Shown one piece after another: positions 55,457-63,694 of a DNA stretch of 64,000 nucleotides. This DNA comes from Halobaculum saliterrae (GTDB lineage: Archaea > Halobacteriota > Halobacteria > Halobacteriales > Haloferacaceae): NCBI RefSeq assembly GCF_009831625.1, contig NZ_WUUS01000004.1, positions 293,869-357,868 on the forward strand. The letters are read 5' to 3'. Each line of letters begins with the position of its first letter. Positions within the stretch are counted from its first letter, which is position 1. The translations under genes and the position numbers were made by a program. Under the pieces are notes generated by a model. That model made no database searches and was not told the DNA's origin. It worked only from the letters and a program-made list of their open reading frames with translations.

Positions 55457-55520
55457 GCGTCACCCGGCCCGAGACTGGGTCACACGAGACGTTCCCGCAC
55501 GGCGCATCCGGAGGAACGGA

Positions 55521-55529
55521 TTTATATAT
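55521..55529 (+). promoter_or_regulatory. TATA box of tRNA-Gly
   Basis: TTTATATAT is a strong box about 70 bp before the mature tRNA 5' end. It predicts a start near 55551 and a leader of about 44 nt to be removed by RNase P. Confidence 0.7.
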
Positions 55530-55594
55530 CACCCTGCCGTTAGTGGTGAATGCGCACCGGGAGAAAGCCGGAGACGGCGCCCGGATGCAGGTAC

Positions 55595-55665
55595 GCACTG
55601 GTAGTGTAGTGGTATCACGTGACCTTGCCATGGTCACAACCGGGGTTCAAATCCCCGCCAGTGCA
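55595..55665 (+). tRNA. tRNA-Gly(GCC)
   Basis: The 71-nt cloverleaf has a 7-bp acceptor stem GCACTGG/CCAGTGC with discriminator A, a D-arm around GTGTAGTGGTATCAC, anticodon stem TGACC/GGTCA with loop TTGCCAT (anticodon GCC) and T-arm CGGGG-TTCAAAT-CCCCG. No CCA is encoded and no intron is seen. A near-copy of its 3' 23 nt lies 138 bp downstream. Confidence 0.97.
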
Positions 55666-55671
55666 TCTTCT

Positions 55672-55720
55672 CCGACGGCCGCTAGCGAGTGAGACGTAGT
55701 CTCGCGAGTCAGGCCGTCGG
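55672..55720 (+). terminator. Hairpin downstream of tRNA-Gly, possible terminator or processing structure
   Basis: Perfect arms CCGACGGCC (55672-55680) and GGCCGTCGG (55712-55720) enclose a smaller inner repeat, GAGAC/GTCTC. It starts 7 nt after the tRNA. No T-run follows, so it may be structural rather than a classical terminator. Confidence 0.4.
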
Positions 55721-55780
55721 TGTGATGTCGTCCGCGGGGATTCTGAAGTAGACGGCGGCGAGTGCAGCGAGCCGACGGCG

Positions 55781-55803
55781 TGGTTCAACTCCCCGCCAGT
55801 GCA
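55781..55803 (+). repeat. Degenerate copy of the tRNA-Gly 3' end (possible att scar)
   Basis: GGTTCAACTCCCCGCCAGTGCA (55782-55803) matches the T-arm and acceptor 3' strand of the tRNA (55644-55665) except one base. Such direct repeats mark integration sites of elements that use tRNA genes. Only 116 bp lie between and no integrase is present, so it would be a scar. Confidence 0.5.
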
Positions 55804-55923
55804 GTTCTACTCGGCGACTCGACTCCCGAGACACCGTCCCGTCAGCCGTCGTTGCGGTCGAACGGCACTCGCCTCCCCGCGACATCAACGCTTATTCCGC
55901 CCCCGACGGATCCCCGAATACCA

Positions 55924-56325
55924 ATGGACGATCTAGACGACGTGTTCGTCGCGCAGGTGATGTCCGAGAGTCTCTACACCGTCTCCCCCGACACGCTGGT
56001 CGAGGAGGCCGCGACGGGAATGATGGAGCGCGGTATCGGGTCGGTCATCGTCGTCGACGACGACGGCACGCTCCGTGGCATCCTCACGAACACCGACTTC
56101 GTGCAGATCGTCGCGGAGCGACAGCCGAAGGACCAGACGCCCGTCTCCGAGTACATGAGTACCGACCTCGTCACCGCCGACCCCGGCGACTCGTTGGCGG
56201 ACGTCGCCGCGACGATGCTGGAGCACCGGTTCCACCACATGCCCGTCACCGACGGGGAAAGCGGCGTCGTCGGCGTCGTCTCCACGACCGACCTGACGGC
56301 GTACGTGTCGAACATCCCCCGGTAG
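55924..56325 (+). CDS. CBS domain-pair protein
   Basis: The 133-residue protein contains two CBS motifs: VAQVMSESLYTVSPDTLVEEAATGMMERGIGSVIVVDDDG and SEYMSTDLVTADPGDSLADVAATMLEHRFHHMPVTDGESG. Paired CBS domains bind adenosine nucleotides and regulate other proteins; here there is no fused effector. ATG 55924 is the first start after the tRNA region; the longer open frame has no family match. Confidence 0.88.
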   Translation: MDDLDDVFVAQVMSESLYTVSPDTLVEEAATGMMERGIGSVIVVDDDGTLRGILTNTDFVQIVAERQPKDQTPVSEYMSTDLVTADPGDSLADVAATMLEHRFHHMPVTDGESGVVGVVSTTDLTAYVSNIPR

Positions 56326-56431
56326 ACGAGCGAGAGCGACACCCGGATCGCTGGGTCCCGCCAGCTCCGGTTCGTCCCCGTCGCGACCCGCCGGGGGATC
56401 GCTTTTGCTCGGGCGCGGTGTACCGACGGCC

Positions 56432-56746
56432 GTGACAGTCATCGCCCTACTGAGCGTCGCGCCGGTCGTCGAGGGGAGCATGGCGGGGGAAGTGGCGAAG
56501 GCCGTGGACGCCCTCGACGAGTTCGAGGTGGAGTACGAGACGAACCCGATGGGAACCGTGATCGAGGCCGAGTCCATCGAGGAACTCATGGCCGCGGCGA
56601 CGGCCGCCCACACCGCCGTCGACGGCGACCGCGTCTCGACGTTCCTGAAGATCGACGACAAACGGACGCGCAGCCAGCGCGCCGACGAGAAGGTCGACGC
56701 CGTCGAACGTGCGCTCGGTCGTCCCGCCCGGAGCGACCCGGAATAA
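56432..56746 (+). CDS. Thiamine-binding / MTH1187 family protein
   Basis: The 104-residue protein opens VTVIALLSVAPVVEGSMAGEVAKAVDALDEF and continues YETNPMGTVIEAESIEELMAAATAAH, the ferredoxin-like plan of MTH1187/YkoF. Some members bind thiamine or act in thiamine salvage, so the ligand here is inferred. GTG 56432 was chosen because CTTTTG lies about 27 bp upstream (56402-56407); the longer TTG start adds nine residues. Confidence 0.75.
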   Translation: MTVIALLSVAPVVEGSMAGEVAKAVDALDEFEVEYETNPMGTVIEAESIEELMAAATAAHTAVDGDRVSTFLKIDDKRTRSQRADEKVDAVERALGRPARSDPE

Positions 56747-56761
56747 CAACTCATCATCGAT

Positions 56762-56817
56762 CAGTTATTAAGAACGGGCAAGACGACGGCCGCTATTGGC
56801 AGGCAAGTTAATAACTG
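56762..56817. promoter_or_regulatory. Long-spaced inverted repeat overlapping the P1B ATPase promoter
   Basis: CAGTTATTAA (56762-56771) and TTAATAACTG (56808-56817) are perfect 10-bp reverse complements 36 nt apart; the second includes the likely TATA element. A third AATAAC half-site lies at 56742-56747. The layout suits a metal-responsive regulator site, but none is encoded next door. Confidence 0.45.
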
Positions 56818-56842
56818 AGGGGGCGCTACCGCCGAACAGGAC

Positions 56843-59434
56843 ATGACTCACGACGATACCGTCGACGGACCCCCTCCCGTCGACGGCTCCGGGAGGGCGG
56901 CCGGCGCCGACGGGGGCGACGGGGACGACGTCGCCTCGTTCGATCTCTCCGTGCCGGGGATGGACTGCGCCTCCTGCGCGTCGAAGGTCGAGGGAGCCGT
57001 CTCCGGCGTCGGGGGGGTCACCGACGTCGATCCGTACCCGACGACCGGCGCGCTCTCGGTCGAGACCGACGGCACCGTCGACCGCGGGGCCGTCGTCGCG
57101 GCCGTCGAGGGCGCGGGCTACGCGGTCGAGGACGAACTGGAATCGGTGACGCTGTCGGTTCCGGAGATGGACTGCGCCTCCTGTGCCGGCAAGGTGACGG
57201 GCGCCCTGGAGGCCGTCGACGGCGTGCGTGACCTCGATGCCCACCCGACGACCGGGAGGGTCCACCTCGGCTTCGACCCGGACGCGACGACGCTCGCGGC
57301 CGTGGTCTCGGCCGTCGAATCGGCCGGCTACGAGGTCGCCTCCACGTCGCTCGACGCCGATGGCGACGCCGGCGACGGCGACGAGCGCTCGGTGTGGCGG
57401 AGCAGGCGGGCGTACGCGACGTACCTCGCGGGGGTGCTGACCGGGATCGGCTTAGTGCTCGCGAACCCGCTGGCGTCCGCGGATGCGGGTCCCGCGGTCG
57501 ACCTGTTCGGCCGTGCGGTGCGCGTCGGCGACATCGCGTACCTCGCGGCCGTCGCCGTCGGCGGCGTCCCCGTCTTCCGCAACGGCTACTACTCGCTCCG
57601 GGGGCGCAGCCTCGACATCGACCTGCTGATGAGCGTCGCCATCCTCGGCGCCGTCGCCGCGGGCGTCGGGTTCGACGAGCCGCTGTACTTCGAGGCGGCG
57701 ACGCTGACGACGCTGTTCTCCGTCTCCGAACTCCTTGAGGGGGCCGCGATGGACCGCGCGCGCGACTCCCTCCGGGAGTTGATGGAGCTGTCCCCCACGG
57801 AGGCGACGGTGCTCCGTGACGGCGAGGAGGATGTCGTCCCGGCGGAGGCGGTCGCAGTCGGCGAGACGGTCGTCGTGCGCCCGGGCGAGCGGGTCCCCCG
57901 CGACGGCACCGTCGCAGACGGGACGAGCGCGGTGAACCAGGCGCCCGTCACCGGCGAGTCGGTCCCGGTCGACAAGGCGCCCGGCGACGAGGTGTTCGCC
58001 GGCACCATCGTCGAGGGCGGGTATCTGGAGGTCGAAGTGACGACCGAGGCCGGGGAGGACACCCTCTCGCAGGTCGTCGACATGGTCGAGGCCGCACAGG
58101 GCGAGCGCTCCGAGCGCGAGCAGTTCGTCGAGCGGTTCGCGAGCTACTACACGCCGGTCGTCGTCGGCTTCGCACTGATACTCGCGCTGGGACCGCCGTT
58201 GGCCGTCGGCGCGGCGTGGGACACCTACGTCCTCTACGGACTCACGCTCCTCGTGCTCGCGTGCCCGTGCGCCTTCGTGATCTCCACGCCGGTGACGGTC
58301 GTCTCCGGTATCACCGCGGCCGCCCGCAACGGCGTCCTGATCAAGGGCGGCACTCACCTGGAGGCGATGGGCGACGTGGAGGCGGTCGCCTTCGACAAGA
58401 CGGGCACGCTGACGAAAGGGGAGCTCACCGTCACCGACGTGATCCCGCTGGGCGACAACTCCGAGGCGGACGTACTCCGCTGTGCCCGCGGCCTCGAACT
58501 CCGCTCGGAGCACCCCATCGGCGACGCCATCGTCGACCGCGCCGAGGCGGCGGACGTCGACGACCGCGCGGTCGACGACTTCGAGGCGGTGACGGGGAAG
58601 GGGGTGCGGGCGAACCTCGACGGGACGCCCCACTACGCCGGCAAGCCCGGGCTGTTCGACGAACTCGGCTTCGACCTCTCACACGTCCACGCCGCCACCG
58701 ACGGCGGCGTCGTCACCCGGACCTCCCGAACGATGTGCGAGCGGAACAACTGCCTCGACCTCCTCTCGGACACAGTACCGGAACTCCAGGCGGAGGGGAA
58801 GACGGTCGTGCTCGTCGGGACCGAGACGGATCTGGAGGGCGTCATCGCCGTCGCCGACGAGGTTCGCCCCGAGGCGAGGCGCACGGTCGAGCGCCTCCGA
58901 GAGGCCGGCGTCCGCACGGTGATGCTCACCGGCGACAACGAGCGCACCGCCCGCGCGGTCGGTCGCGAGGTGGGGATAGACGAGGTGCGCGCGGAGCTGC
59001 TCCCCGACGAGAAGGTCGAGGCGGTCGAGGGGCTGCTCGACGAGCACGACGGCGTCGCGATGGTCGGCGACGGCGTCAACGACGCCCCCGCGCTGGCGAC
59101 GGCGACCGTCGGGATCGCGATGGGCGCCGCCGGCACGGACACCGCTCTCGAGACCGCCGACGTGGCGCTGCTCGCGGACGACCTCTCGACGCTGCCGTAC
59201 CTCCGGACGCTCGCCGAGCGCGCGAACGCGGTCATCCGTCAGAACGTCTGGACCAGCCTCGCGGCGAAGGCGGTCCTCGCGGCGGCGGTGCCGTTCGGCC
59301 TCGTCCCCATCTGGTTCGCCGTCCTCGCGGGCGACGCCGGCATGACCGTCGGCGTCACGGGGAACGCGAGCCGGCTGGCGCGCGTGTCGCCCGACGATCC
59401 CGAGGCGTCGAAGTCGGTCGAGCCGGCGGACTGA
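56843..59434 (+). CDS. P1B-type heavy-metal translocating ATPase (Zn/Cd type)
   Basis: The 863-residue protein has two N-terminal HMA domains, each with a CxxC metal site (C42/C45 in GMDCASCA and C111/C114 in EMDCASCAG). Eight membrane helices follow, with TGESVP in the actuator, C474-P475-C476 (ACPCAF) in TM6, D518 in DKTGT for phosphorylation and GDGVNDAP. The last helices carry AGDAGMTVGVTGNASRL, resembling the D-x-G motif of Zn2+/Cd2+ P1B-2 pumps, not copper CopA. It exports metal using ATP. It is next to an ACR3-like transporter. Confidence 0.88.
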   Translation: MTHDDTVDGPPPVDGSGRAAGADGGDGDDVASFDLSVPGMDCASCASKVEGAVSGVGGVTDVDPYPTTGALSVETDGTVDRGAVVAAVEGAGYAVEDELESVTLSVPEMDCASCAGKVTGALEAVDGVRDLDAHPTTGRVHLGFDPDATTLAAVVSAVESAGYEVASTSLDADGDAGDGDERSVWRSRRAYATYLAGVLTGIGLVLANPLASADAGPAVDLFGRAVRVGDIAYLAAVAVGGVPVFRNGYYSLRGRSLDIDLLMSVAILGAVAAGVGFDEPLYFEAATLTTLFSVSELLEGAAMDRARDSLRELMELSPTEATVLRDGEEDVVPAEAVAVGETVVVRPGERVPRDGTVADGTSAVNQAPVTGESVPVDKAPGDEVFAGTIVEGGYLEVEVTTEAGEDTLSQVVDMVEAAQGERSEREQFVERFASYYTPVVVGFALILALGPPLAVGAAWDTYVLYGLTLLVLACPCAFVISTPVTVVSGITAAARNGVLIKGGTHLEAMGDVEAVAFDKTGTLTKGELTVTDVIPLGDNSEADVLRCARGLELRSEHPIGDAIVDRAEAADVDDRAVDDFEAVTGKGVRANLDGTPHYAGKPGLFDELGFDLSHVHAATDGGVVTRTSRTMCERNNCLDLLSDTVPELQAEGKTVVLVGTETDLEGVIAVADEVRPEARRTVERLREAGVRTVMLTGDNERTARAVGREVGIDEVRAELLPDEKVEAVEGLLDEHDGVAMVGDGVNDAPALATATVGIAMGAAGTDTALETADVALLADDLSTLPYLRTLAERANAVIRQNVWTSLAAKAVLAAAVPFGLVPIWFAVLAGDAGMTVGVTGNASRLARVSPDDPEASKSVEPAD

Positions 59435-59498
59435 CGGGTCGGCTCCCGAACCCCACGTCGACACCCTGTTACCGCGCACCCGCTAACGCGCGTCACGA

Positions 59499-60500
59499 AT
59501 GAGTCGAACCGCGTGGCTTCGGCGCAATCAGATCGCGGTGTACGCCGTCGCGGTCGCACTCGCGCTCGGCGCCGCGACGGTGTGGCCGACGGCGACACCT
59601 GCGCTCGGGAGCGTCGTCGACCCGGTGCTCGCGGTCCTCCTCTACGTGACGTTTCTGGAGGTGCCGTTCGTTCGCTTCCGGGCGGCGTTCACGGACGCGC
59701 GGTTCCTCGCGGCGGCGCTCTCGACGAACTTCCTCGTCGTCCCGGTCGTCGCGTGGCTCCTCACCCGTCCGCTCGCGGACGACCCGGTGATCCTTCTGGG
59801 GGCGCTGTTGGTGCTGTTGACGCCGTGTATCGACTACGTGATCACGTTCACCGGTATCGCCGGCGGCGACGCCGAGCGGCTCACCGCCGCGACGCCCGCG
59901 CTGATGCTCGTCCAACTGGCGCTGCTGCCGGCGTACCTGTGGCTGTTCACCGGCGGACGGGTCGCCGGCGTCGTCGAGGCCGGACCGTTCATCGAGGCGT
60001 TCGCGACGATCATCGCGCTCCCGCTGGCGCTGGCGTGGGCGACGGAGGCGTGGGCCGAACGCGCCCCGGCGGGCCGGCGGGTCCAGTCCGCGGCGGGCGC
60101 GCTCCCCGTGCCGATGCTGGCGCTGACGCTGTTCGTCGTCGTCGCCTCGCAGTTCCCTCGTGTGAACGCCGCGTTCGACCGGATCGCCGCCGTCGTCCCG
60201 GTGTACGTCGCGTTCCTGGTCGTCATGGTCGCGGTCGGGAGGGTCGCCGCCGACGTCTTCGACCTCGGCCTCGGCGAGAGCCGGGGGCTCGTGTTCACCT
60301 CGGTCACGCGCAACTCGTTGGTCGTGCTCCCGCTCGCGTTGGCGCTCCCCGACGGGTACGCGCTGGCGCCTGCGGTCGTGGTGACCCAGACGCTCGTCGA
60401 ACTGGCGGGGATGCTCGTGCTCACGCGGGCGGTCCCGCGATGGATCCTCCCCGGGACGCCGGATACGGTCGCCGCTGGGGGCGGGCAGTCGGAGGACTGA
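59499..60500 (+). CDS. ACR3/bile acid:Na+ symporter superfamily transporter
   Basis: The 333-residue protein has ten helices and the BASS/ACR3 features TFLEVPFVRFRAAF, LLTPCIDYVITFTGIAGGD (a conserved Cys in the fourth helix, as in arsenite pumps) and SVTRNSLVVLPLALAL. This suggests arsenite or antimonite export, by homology; no arsR or arsenate reductase is adjacent. It lies 64 bp after the P1B ATPase and may share its transcript. Confidence 0.75.
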   Translation: MSRTAWLRRNQIAVYAVAVALALGAATVWPTATPALGSVVDPVLAVLLYVTFLEVPFVRFRAAFTDARFLAAALSTNFLVVPVVAWLLTRPLADDPVILLGALLVLLTPCIDYVITFTGIAGGDAERLTAATPALMLVQLALLPAYLWLFTGGRVAGVVEAGPFIEAFATIIALPLALAWATEAWAERAPAGRRVQSAAGALPVPMLALTLFVVVASQFPRVNAAFDRIAAVVPVYVAFLVVMVAVGRVAADVFDLGLGESRGLVFTSVTRNSLVVLPLALALPDGYALAPAVVVTQTLVELAGMLVLTRAVPRWILPGTPDTVAAGGGQSED

Positions 60501-60599
60501 GCGGGAACGCCCGCGTGTCCGTCGCGGGCGGCGACTCCGCTCCCCCGGGCGTCGACCGAACCGGGAACCGTTTTGCACCCTCGCGTCGAACCGCCGGCG

Positions 60600-61463
60600 A
60601 TGACAGCGTTCAACGCCTTCTTCGAGCGTCTCCGCGACCGGATCGAGGCCCGCGACACCGTCGTCTCCGTCGGGCTCGACGCCGACATGGATCGGATTCC
60701 CGAGCACCTGCTGGACAGGGACCTCCCGCGATGGGCGTTCAACCGCCGGATCATCGACGCCACCCACGAGTACGCCGCCTGCTACAAGCCCAACGCCGCC
60801 TTCTACGAGGACGCCGACGGGTGGCGCAGCCTCCGCGAGACGGTCGCGTACGCCCACGGCAAGGACGTGCCCGTCCTCTTGGACGCCAAGCGGGGCGACA
60901 TCGGCAACACCGCGAGGAAGTACGCCGAGCTGCTGGAGCACGTCGACGCGATCACCGCCAACCCCTACATGGGCCGCGACTCGCTGGAGCCGTTCCTCTC
61001 GAAGGCGGACAAGGGCGTGTTCGTCCTCTGTCGCACCTCCAACCCCGGCGGGTCGGACCTGCAGGACCTGGAACTCGCCTCCGGGGAGCCGCTGTACCGC
61101 CGGGTCGCCGCGCTGGCGGACCTGTGGAACGAGCGAGGCAACGTCGGGCTCGTCGTCGGCGCGACCGCGCCCGAGGAACTGGAGGAACTGCGCGAGGAGG
61201 TCCCCGATCTGCCGTTCCTCGTCCCCGGCGTCGGCGCGCAGGGCGGCGACGCGGAGGCGGCCGTCGAGCACGGGCTCGCCGACGGCGTCGGCCTCGTCAA
61301 CTCCTCGCGGGGGATCATCTTCGCGGGGGAGGACAGCGAGGCGCGCAGCGCCTCGGGAAGCCGAGCGGCGGAGCCGCGAGGCGCGGGCGAGGACTTCGCC
61401 AAGGCGTCGGGACAGGCCGCCAAGCGCCTCCGCGACCGGCTGAACCGCCACCGCGACGCCTGA
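60600..61463 (+). CDS. pyrF: Orotidine 5'-phosphate decarboxylase
   Basis: The 287-residue enzyme makes UMP from OMP. It has VVSVGLDADMDRIPEHLL, the catalytic strand LLDAKRGDIGNT (Lys and Asp), a phosphate-binding region (LVPGVGAQGGD) and VNSSRGIIF near the end. A 20-residue segment (246-265) is inserted after GIIFAGED and duplicates GED. ATG 60600 is the family start; the longer frame adds nine odd residues. Confidence 0.95.
   Translation: MTAFNAFFERLRDRIEARDTVVSVGLDADMDRIPEHLLDRDLPRWAFNRRIIDATHEYAACYKPNAAFYEDADGWRSLRETVAYAHGKDVPVLLDAKRGDIGNTARKYAELLEHVDAITANPYMGRDSLEPFLSKADKGVFVLCRTSNPGGSDLQDLELASGEPLYRRVAALADLWNERGNVGLVVGATAPEELEELREEVPDLPFLVPGVGAQGGDAEAAVEHGLADGVGLVNSSRGIIFAGEDSEARSASGSRAAEPRGAGEDFAKASGQAAKRLRDRLNRHRDA
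61335..61394 (+). repeat. 60-bp in-frame insertion in pyrF with flanking GAGGAC duplication
   Basis: It encodes SEARSASGSRAAEPRGAGED. The hexamer GAGGAC occurs at 61329-61334 and again at 61389-61394, exactly 60 bp apart, like a target duplication. Inside are CGAGGCGC-GCA-GCGCCTCG (61337-61355) and two GCGAGGCGCG copies 40 bp apart. Confidence 0.6.
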
Positions 61464-61527
61464 GTGAAGGCGCTCGGGGGACGTGAGGCCACATCCCGAG
61501 CCCCGTCGCCGCGGCGCGGGGGTACCG

Positions 61528-61533
61528 TATTTA
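61528..61533 (+). promoter_or_regulatory. TATA-like box for histidine kinase
   Basis: TATTTA lies about 27 bp before ATG 61558. Confidence 0.6.
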
Positions 61534-61557
61534 CGTCTTCGACCGCGAGAGGGTGCC

Positions 61558-63372
61558 ATGACACCCGAGGGCGTCGCGGTCGTGTTCCTCGCCCTCCTCG
61601 CCGGCGGGACCGCCGTCGCCGTCGGGACGTACGCGTGGCGCAACCGGGGCGAGCCGGGGGCGACCTCGTTCGCGGTCATGATGGCCGGGGTCGCCGTCTG
61701 GTCGCTGTCGTACGCGGTCGCGCTCACGGCGTTCGACCCCGGGACGCGCGAGTTGATCGAGGTCCCGCTGGAGGTCGGGAAGGCGCTCATCGCGCCCGCC
61801 TGGCTGTTCTTCGCGCTCGGGTACACCGGCCGCGGCGAGTACGTCGACCGACGGCTGATCGCGGTCATGTCGGTTGTTCCCGTCGTCACCACCCTGCTCG
61901 TGGCGACGGCGCCGTCGCACGGGCTGATGTGGACCGACTACCGCGTCGCCCAGACGTTCGGGACGGCGACGGTCCTGTTCGATCCGGGGGTGTGGTTCTA
62001 CGTTCACGCCGCGTTCGGCTGGGTCGTCATCGGCGCCGGGATGGTGTTCCTGCTGGAACCGGTCATCTCCTACGGCGCCCTCTATCGCGATCAGGGGATC
62101 GCGCTCATCCTCGGCACCGCCGTCAGCTTCGCGGCCCACGTGAAAGCGGTGTTCTTCCTCCCGCCGCTCCCGGCGCTCGACCTCACGCCGTTGACCCTCG
62201 CGATCACGGGGGTGCTGTTCGGCTTCGCGCTGTTCCGGTTCAGGCTCCAGGGGCTGCTGCCGGCGACGCAGGTGCTCGGGCGTCGGGCCGCCATCGAGGA
62301 CGTGGGCGTGGGGCTCGTCGTCGTGAACGCCGACGGGCGGCTCATCGAGTACAACGCGGCCGCGCGACCCGTGCTCGGCCTCGACGACCGGGGGGGCCGC
62401 GACGACGTCGCCGGGGTGGACGACGTCGGCGGCGACACGGTCGGCGTCGTCGGCGAGCCGCTCGACGCGTTCGTCGCCGACGTCGACCTCGACGACCCGG
62501 ATCCCCAGCGGATCGAGCAGACGACCGACGCGGGCTATCACGTGTACGAGGCGACGGTCTCGGAGATCGACGACCACCACGGACGCGTCGTCGGTTACAC
62601 CGTGACGTTCGCGGACGTGACCGACCGGGAGGCGCGCAGGCAACGTCTGGAGGTGCTCAACCGCGTGCTCAGACACAACCTCCGCAACGACATGACGGTC
62701 GTCGTGGGCAACGCGGACCTGTTGGTCGAGCGGGTGGACGAGGACGACAGGCCGCTCGCGGACGCCATCGGCAGGCGGGGGCGGGCGCTCCAGCGGCTCG
62801 GCGAGAAGGCCCGCGACGTGGAGGAGGTCCTCGACGACGACGCCCAGCCCCGCGAGGTCGACGCCGTCGAGGTGTGCCGCGACGTCGTCCGTGACGTCCG
62901 CGAGTCCCACCCCGACGCGGACGTCGCCGTCGACGTGTCCCCCGACCTCCGGCTGGTCGTTCGGGCGCGTGTGCTCGGCGTGGTGCTCGCGAACCTCGTC
63001 GAGAACGGGATCGAACACGGCGACGACGCGACGATCAGGGTGGCCGTCCGCGTGGACGAGGACGCCGTCCGGTTCGTCGTCGCCGACGACGGCCCGGGTA
63101 TTCCCGAGGCGGAACTCGAGGGCATCCGCTCGGGCACGGAGACGGCGCTTTCCCACGGGAGCGGGCTCGGGCTGTGGGTGGTCCGGTGGGGGACCCGCCT
63201 CCTCGGCGCGGAGCTCTCCTTCGAGGACCGCGATCCCACCGGGACCGTCGTGACGGTTCGGCTTCCACCGAGCGTGCTGGCGAACGTGGGAGCGGATGGC
63301 GACGCTGCTGCAGCACGAACGGGATCGGAGTCGAGGGCGAGATCGGAGTCGGAGGCGGAGCCGACCGACTGA
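61558..63372 (+). CDS. Sensor histidine kinase with 7TM and PAS domains
   Basis: The 604-residue protein has a seven-helix N-terminal sensor (residues 3-225), a PAS domain (about 235-360: DVGVGLVVVNADGRLIEYNAAA...), a dimerisation/phosphoacceptor helix with H373 in VLRHNLRNDM and a HATPase with N-box VLANLVENGIEHGDD, G1 VVADDGPGIP and G2 SHGSGLGLWVVRW. The tail is acidic. The gene is isolated, with no response regulator next to it, as is common in haloarchaea. Signal unknown. Confidence 0.9.
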   Translation: MTPEGVAVVFLALLAGGTAVAVGTYAWRNRGEPGATSFAVMMAGVAVWSLSYAVALTAFDPGTRELIEVPLEVGKALIAPAWLFFALGYTGRGEYVDRRLIAVMSVVPVVTTLLVATAPSHGLMWTDYRVAQTFGTATVLFDPGVWFYVHAAFGWVVIGAGMVFLLEPVISYGALYRDQGIALILGTAVSFAAHVKAVFFLPPLPALDLTPLTLAITGVLFGFALFRFRLQGLLPATQVLGRRAAIEDVGVGLVVVNADGRLIEYNAAARPVLGLDDRGGRDDVAGVDDVGGDTVGVVGEPLDAFVADVDLDDPDPQRIEQTTDAGYHVYEATVSEIDDHHGRVVGYTVTFADVTDREARRQRLEVLNRVLRHNLRNDMTVVVGNADLLVERVDEDDRPLADAIGRRGRALQRLGEKARDVEEVLDDDAQPREVDAVEVCRDVVRDVRESHPDADVAVDVSPDLRLVVRARVLGVVLANLVENGIEHGDDATIRVAVRVDEDAVRFVVADDGPGIPEAELEGIRSGTETALSHGSGLGLWVVRWGTRLLGAELSFEDRDPTGTVVTVRLPPSVLANVGADGDAAAARTGSESRARSESEAEPTD

Positions 63373-63441
63373 CGCTCGCGCTCGGGACGCCGCTGTCGAC
63401 GCGCTCTCCTCGTGGGTCGGTCGCCTCGTCGTCGCTCCCGA

Positions 63442-63588
63442 TCAGCTCATCTCCGCGTTCGCGGCACAGTCGGCGCAGAAGCCGGTGTCCGCGTCGTAGT
63501 GGTCCCGACAGACCGCCGCACCGCAGCGGTCACACGAGACGTTCGCCGCCGCGCTCTCACACACCTGACAGAGTCCGGTGACGCTCAT
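63442..63588 (-). CDS. Small zinc-finger protein
   Basis: The 48-residue protein is MSVTGLCQVCESAAANVSCD at its start. It has CQVC (7, 10), C19 and C22 in CDRCG, C27, H30, and CADC (38, 41). The paired CxxC and CxxH spacings suit two small zinc sites. Similar small proteins are common in haloarchaea, and function is unknown. Confidence 0.7.
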   Translation of the reverse strand: MSVTGLCQVCESAAANVSCDRCGAAVCRDHYDADTGFCADCAANAEMS

Positions 63589-63665
63589 CGTGGGGCCTCC
63601 GGACGGTCGTTGGGGGGCCGAACGCTTGGCCGTTCCGCCGATTTCAGGGGACCGGCGGCGAGGGG

Positions 63666-63670
63666 TTTAC
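63666..63670 (+). promoter_or_regulatory. TATA-like box for the final gene
   Basis: TTTAC is centred 27 bp before GTG 63695. Confidence 0.5.
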
Positions 63671-63694
63671 GGTTCGGCGCCGCCGATCGACGGT

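Noticed and set aside
59493..61892. 799-aa minus-strand open frame
   Set aside because: Long open frames on the antisense strand are expected at this GC content; composition is Arg/Ser/Pro-rich with no family motif.
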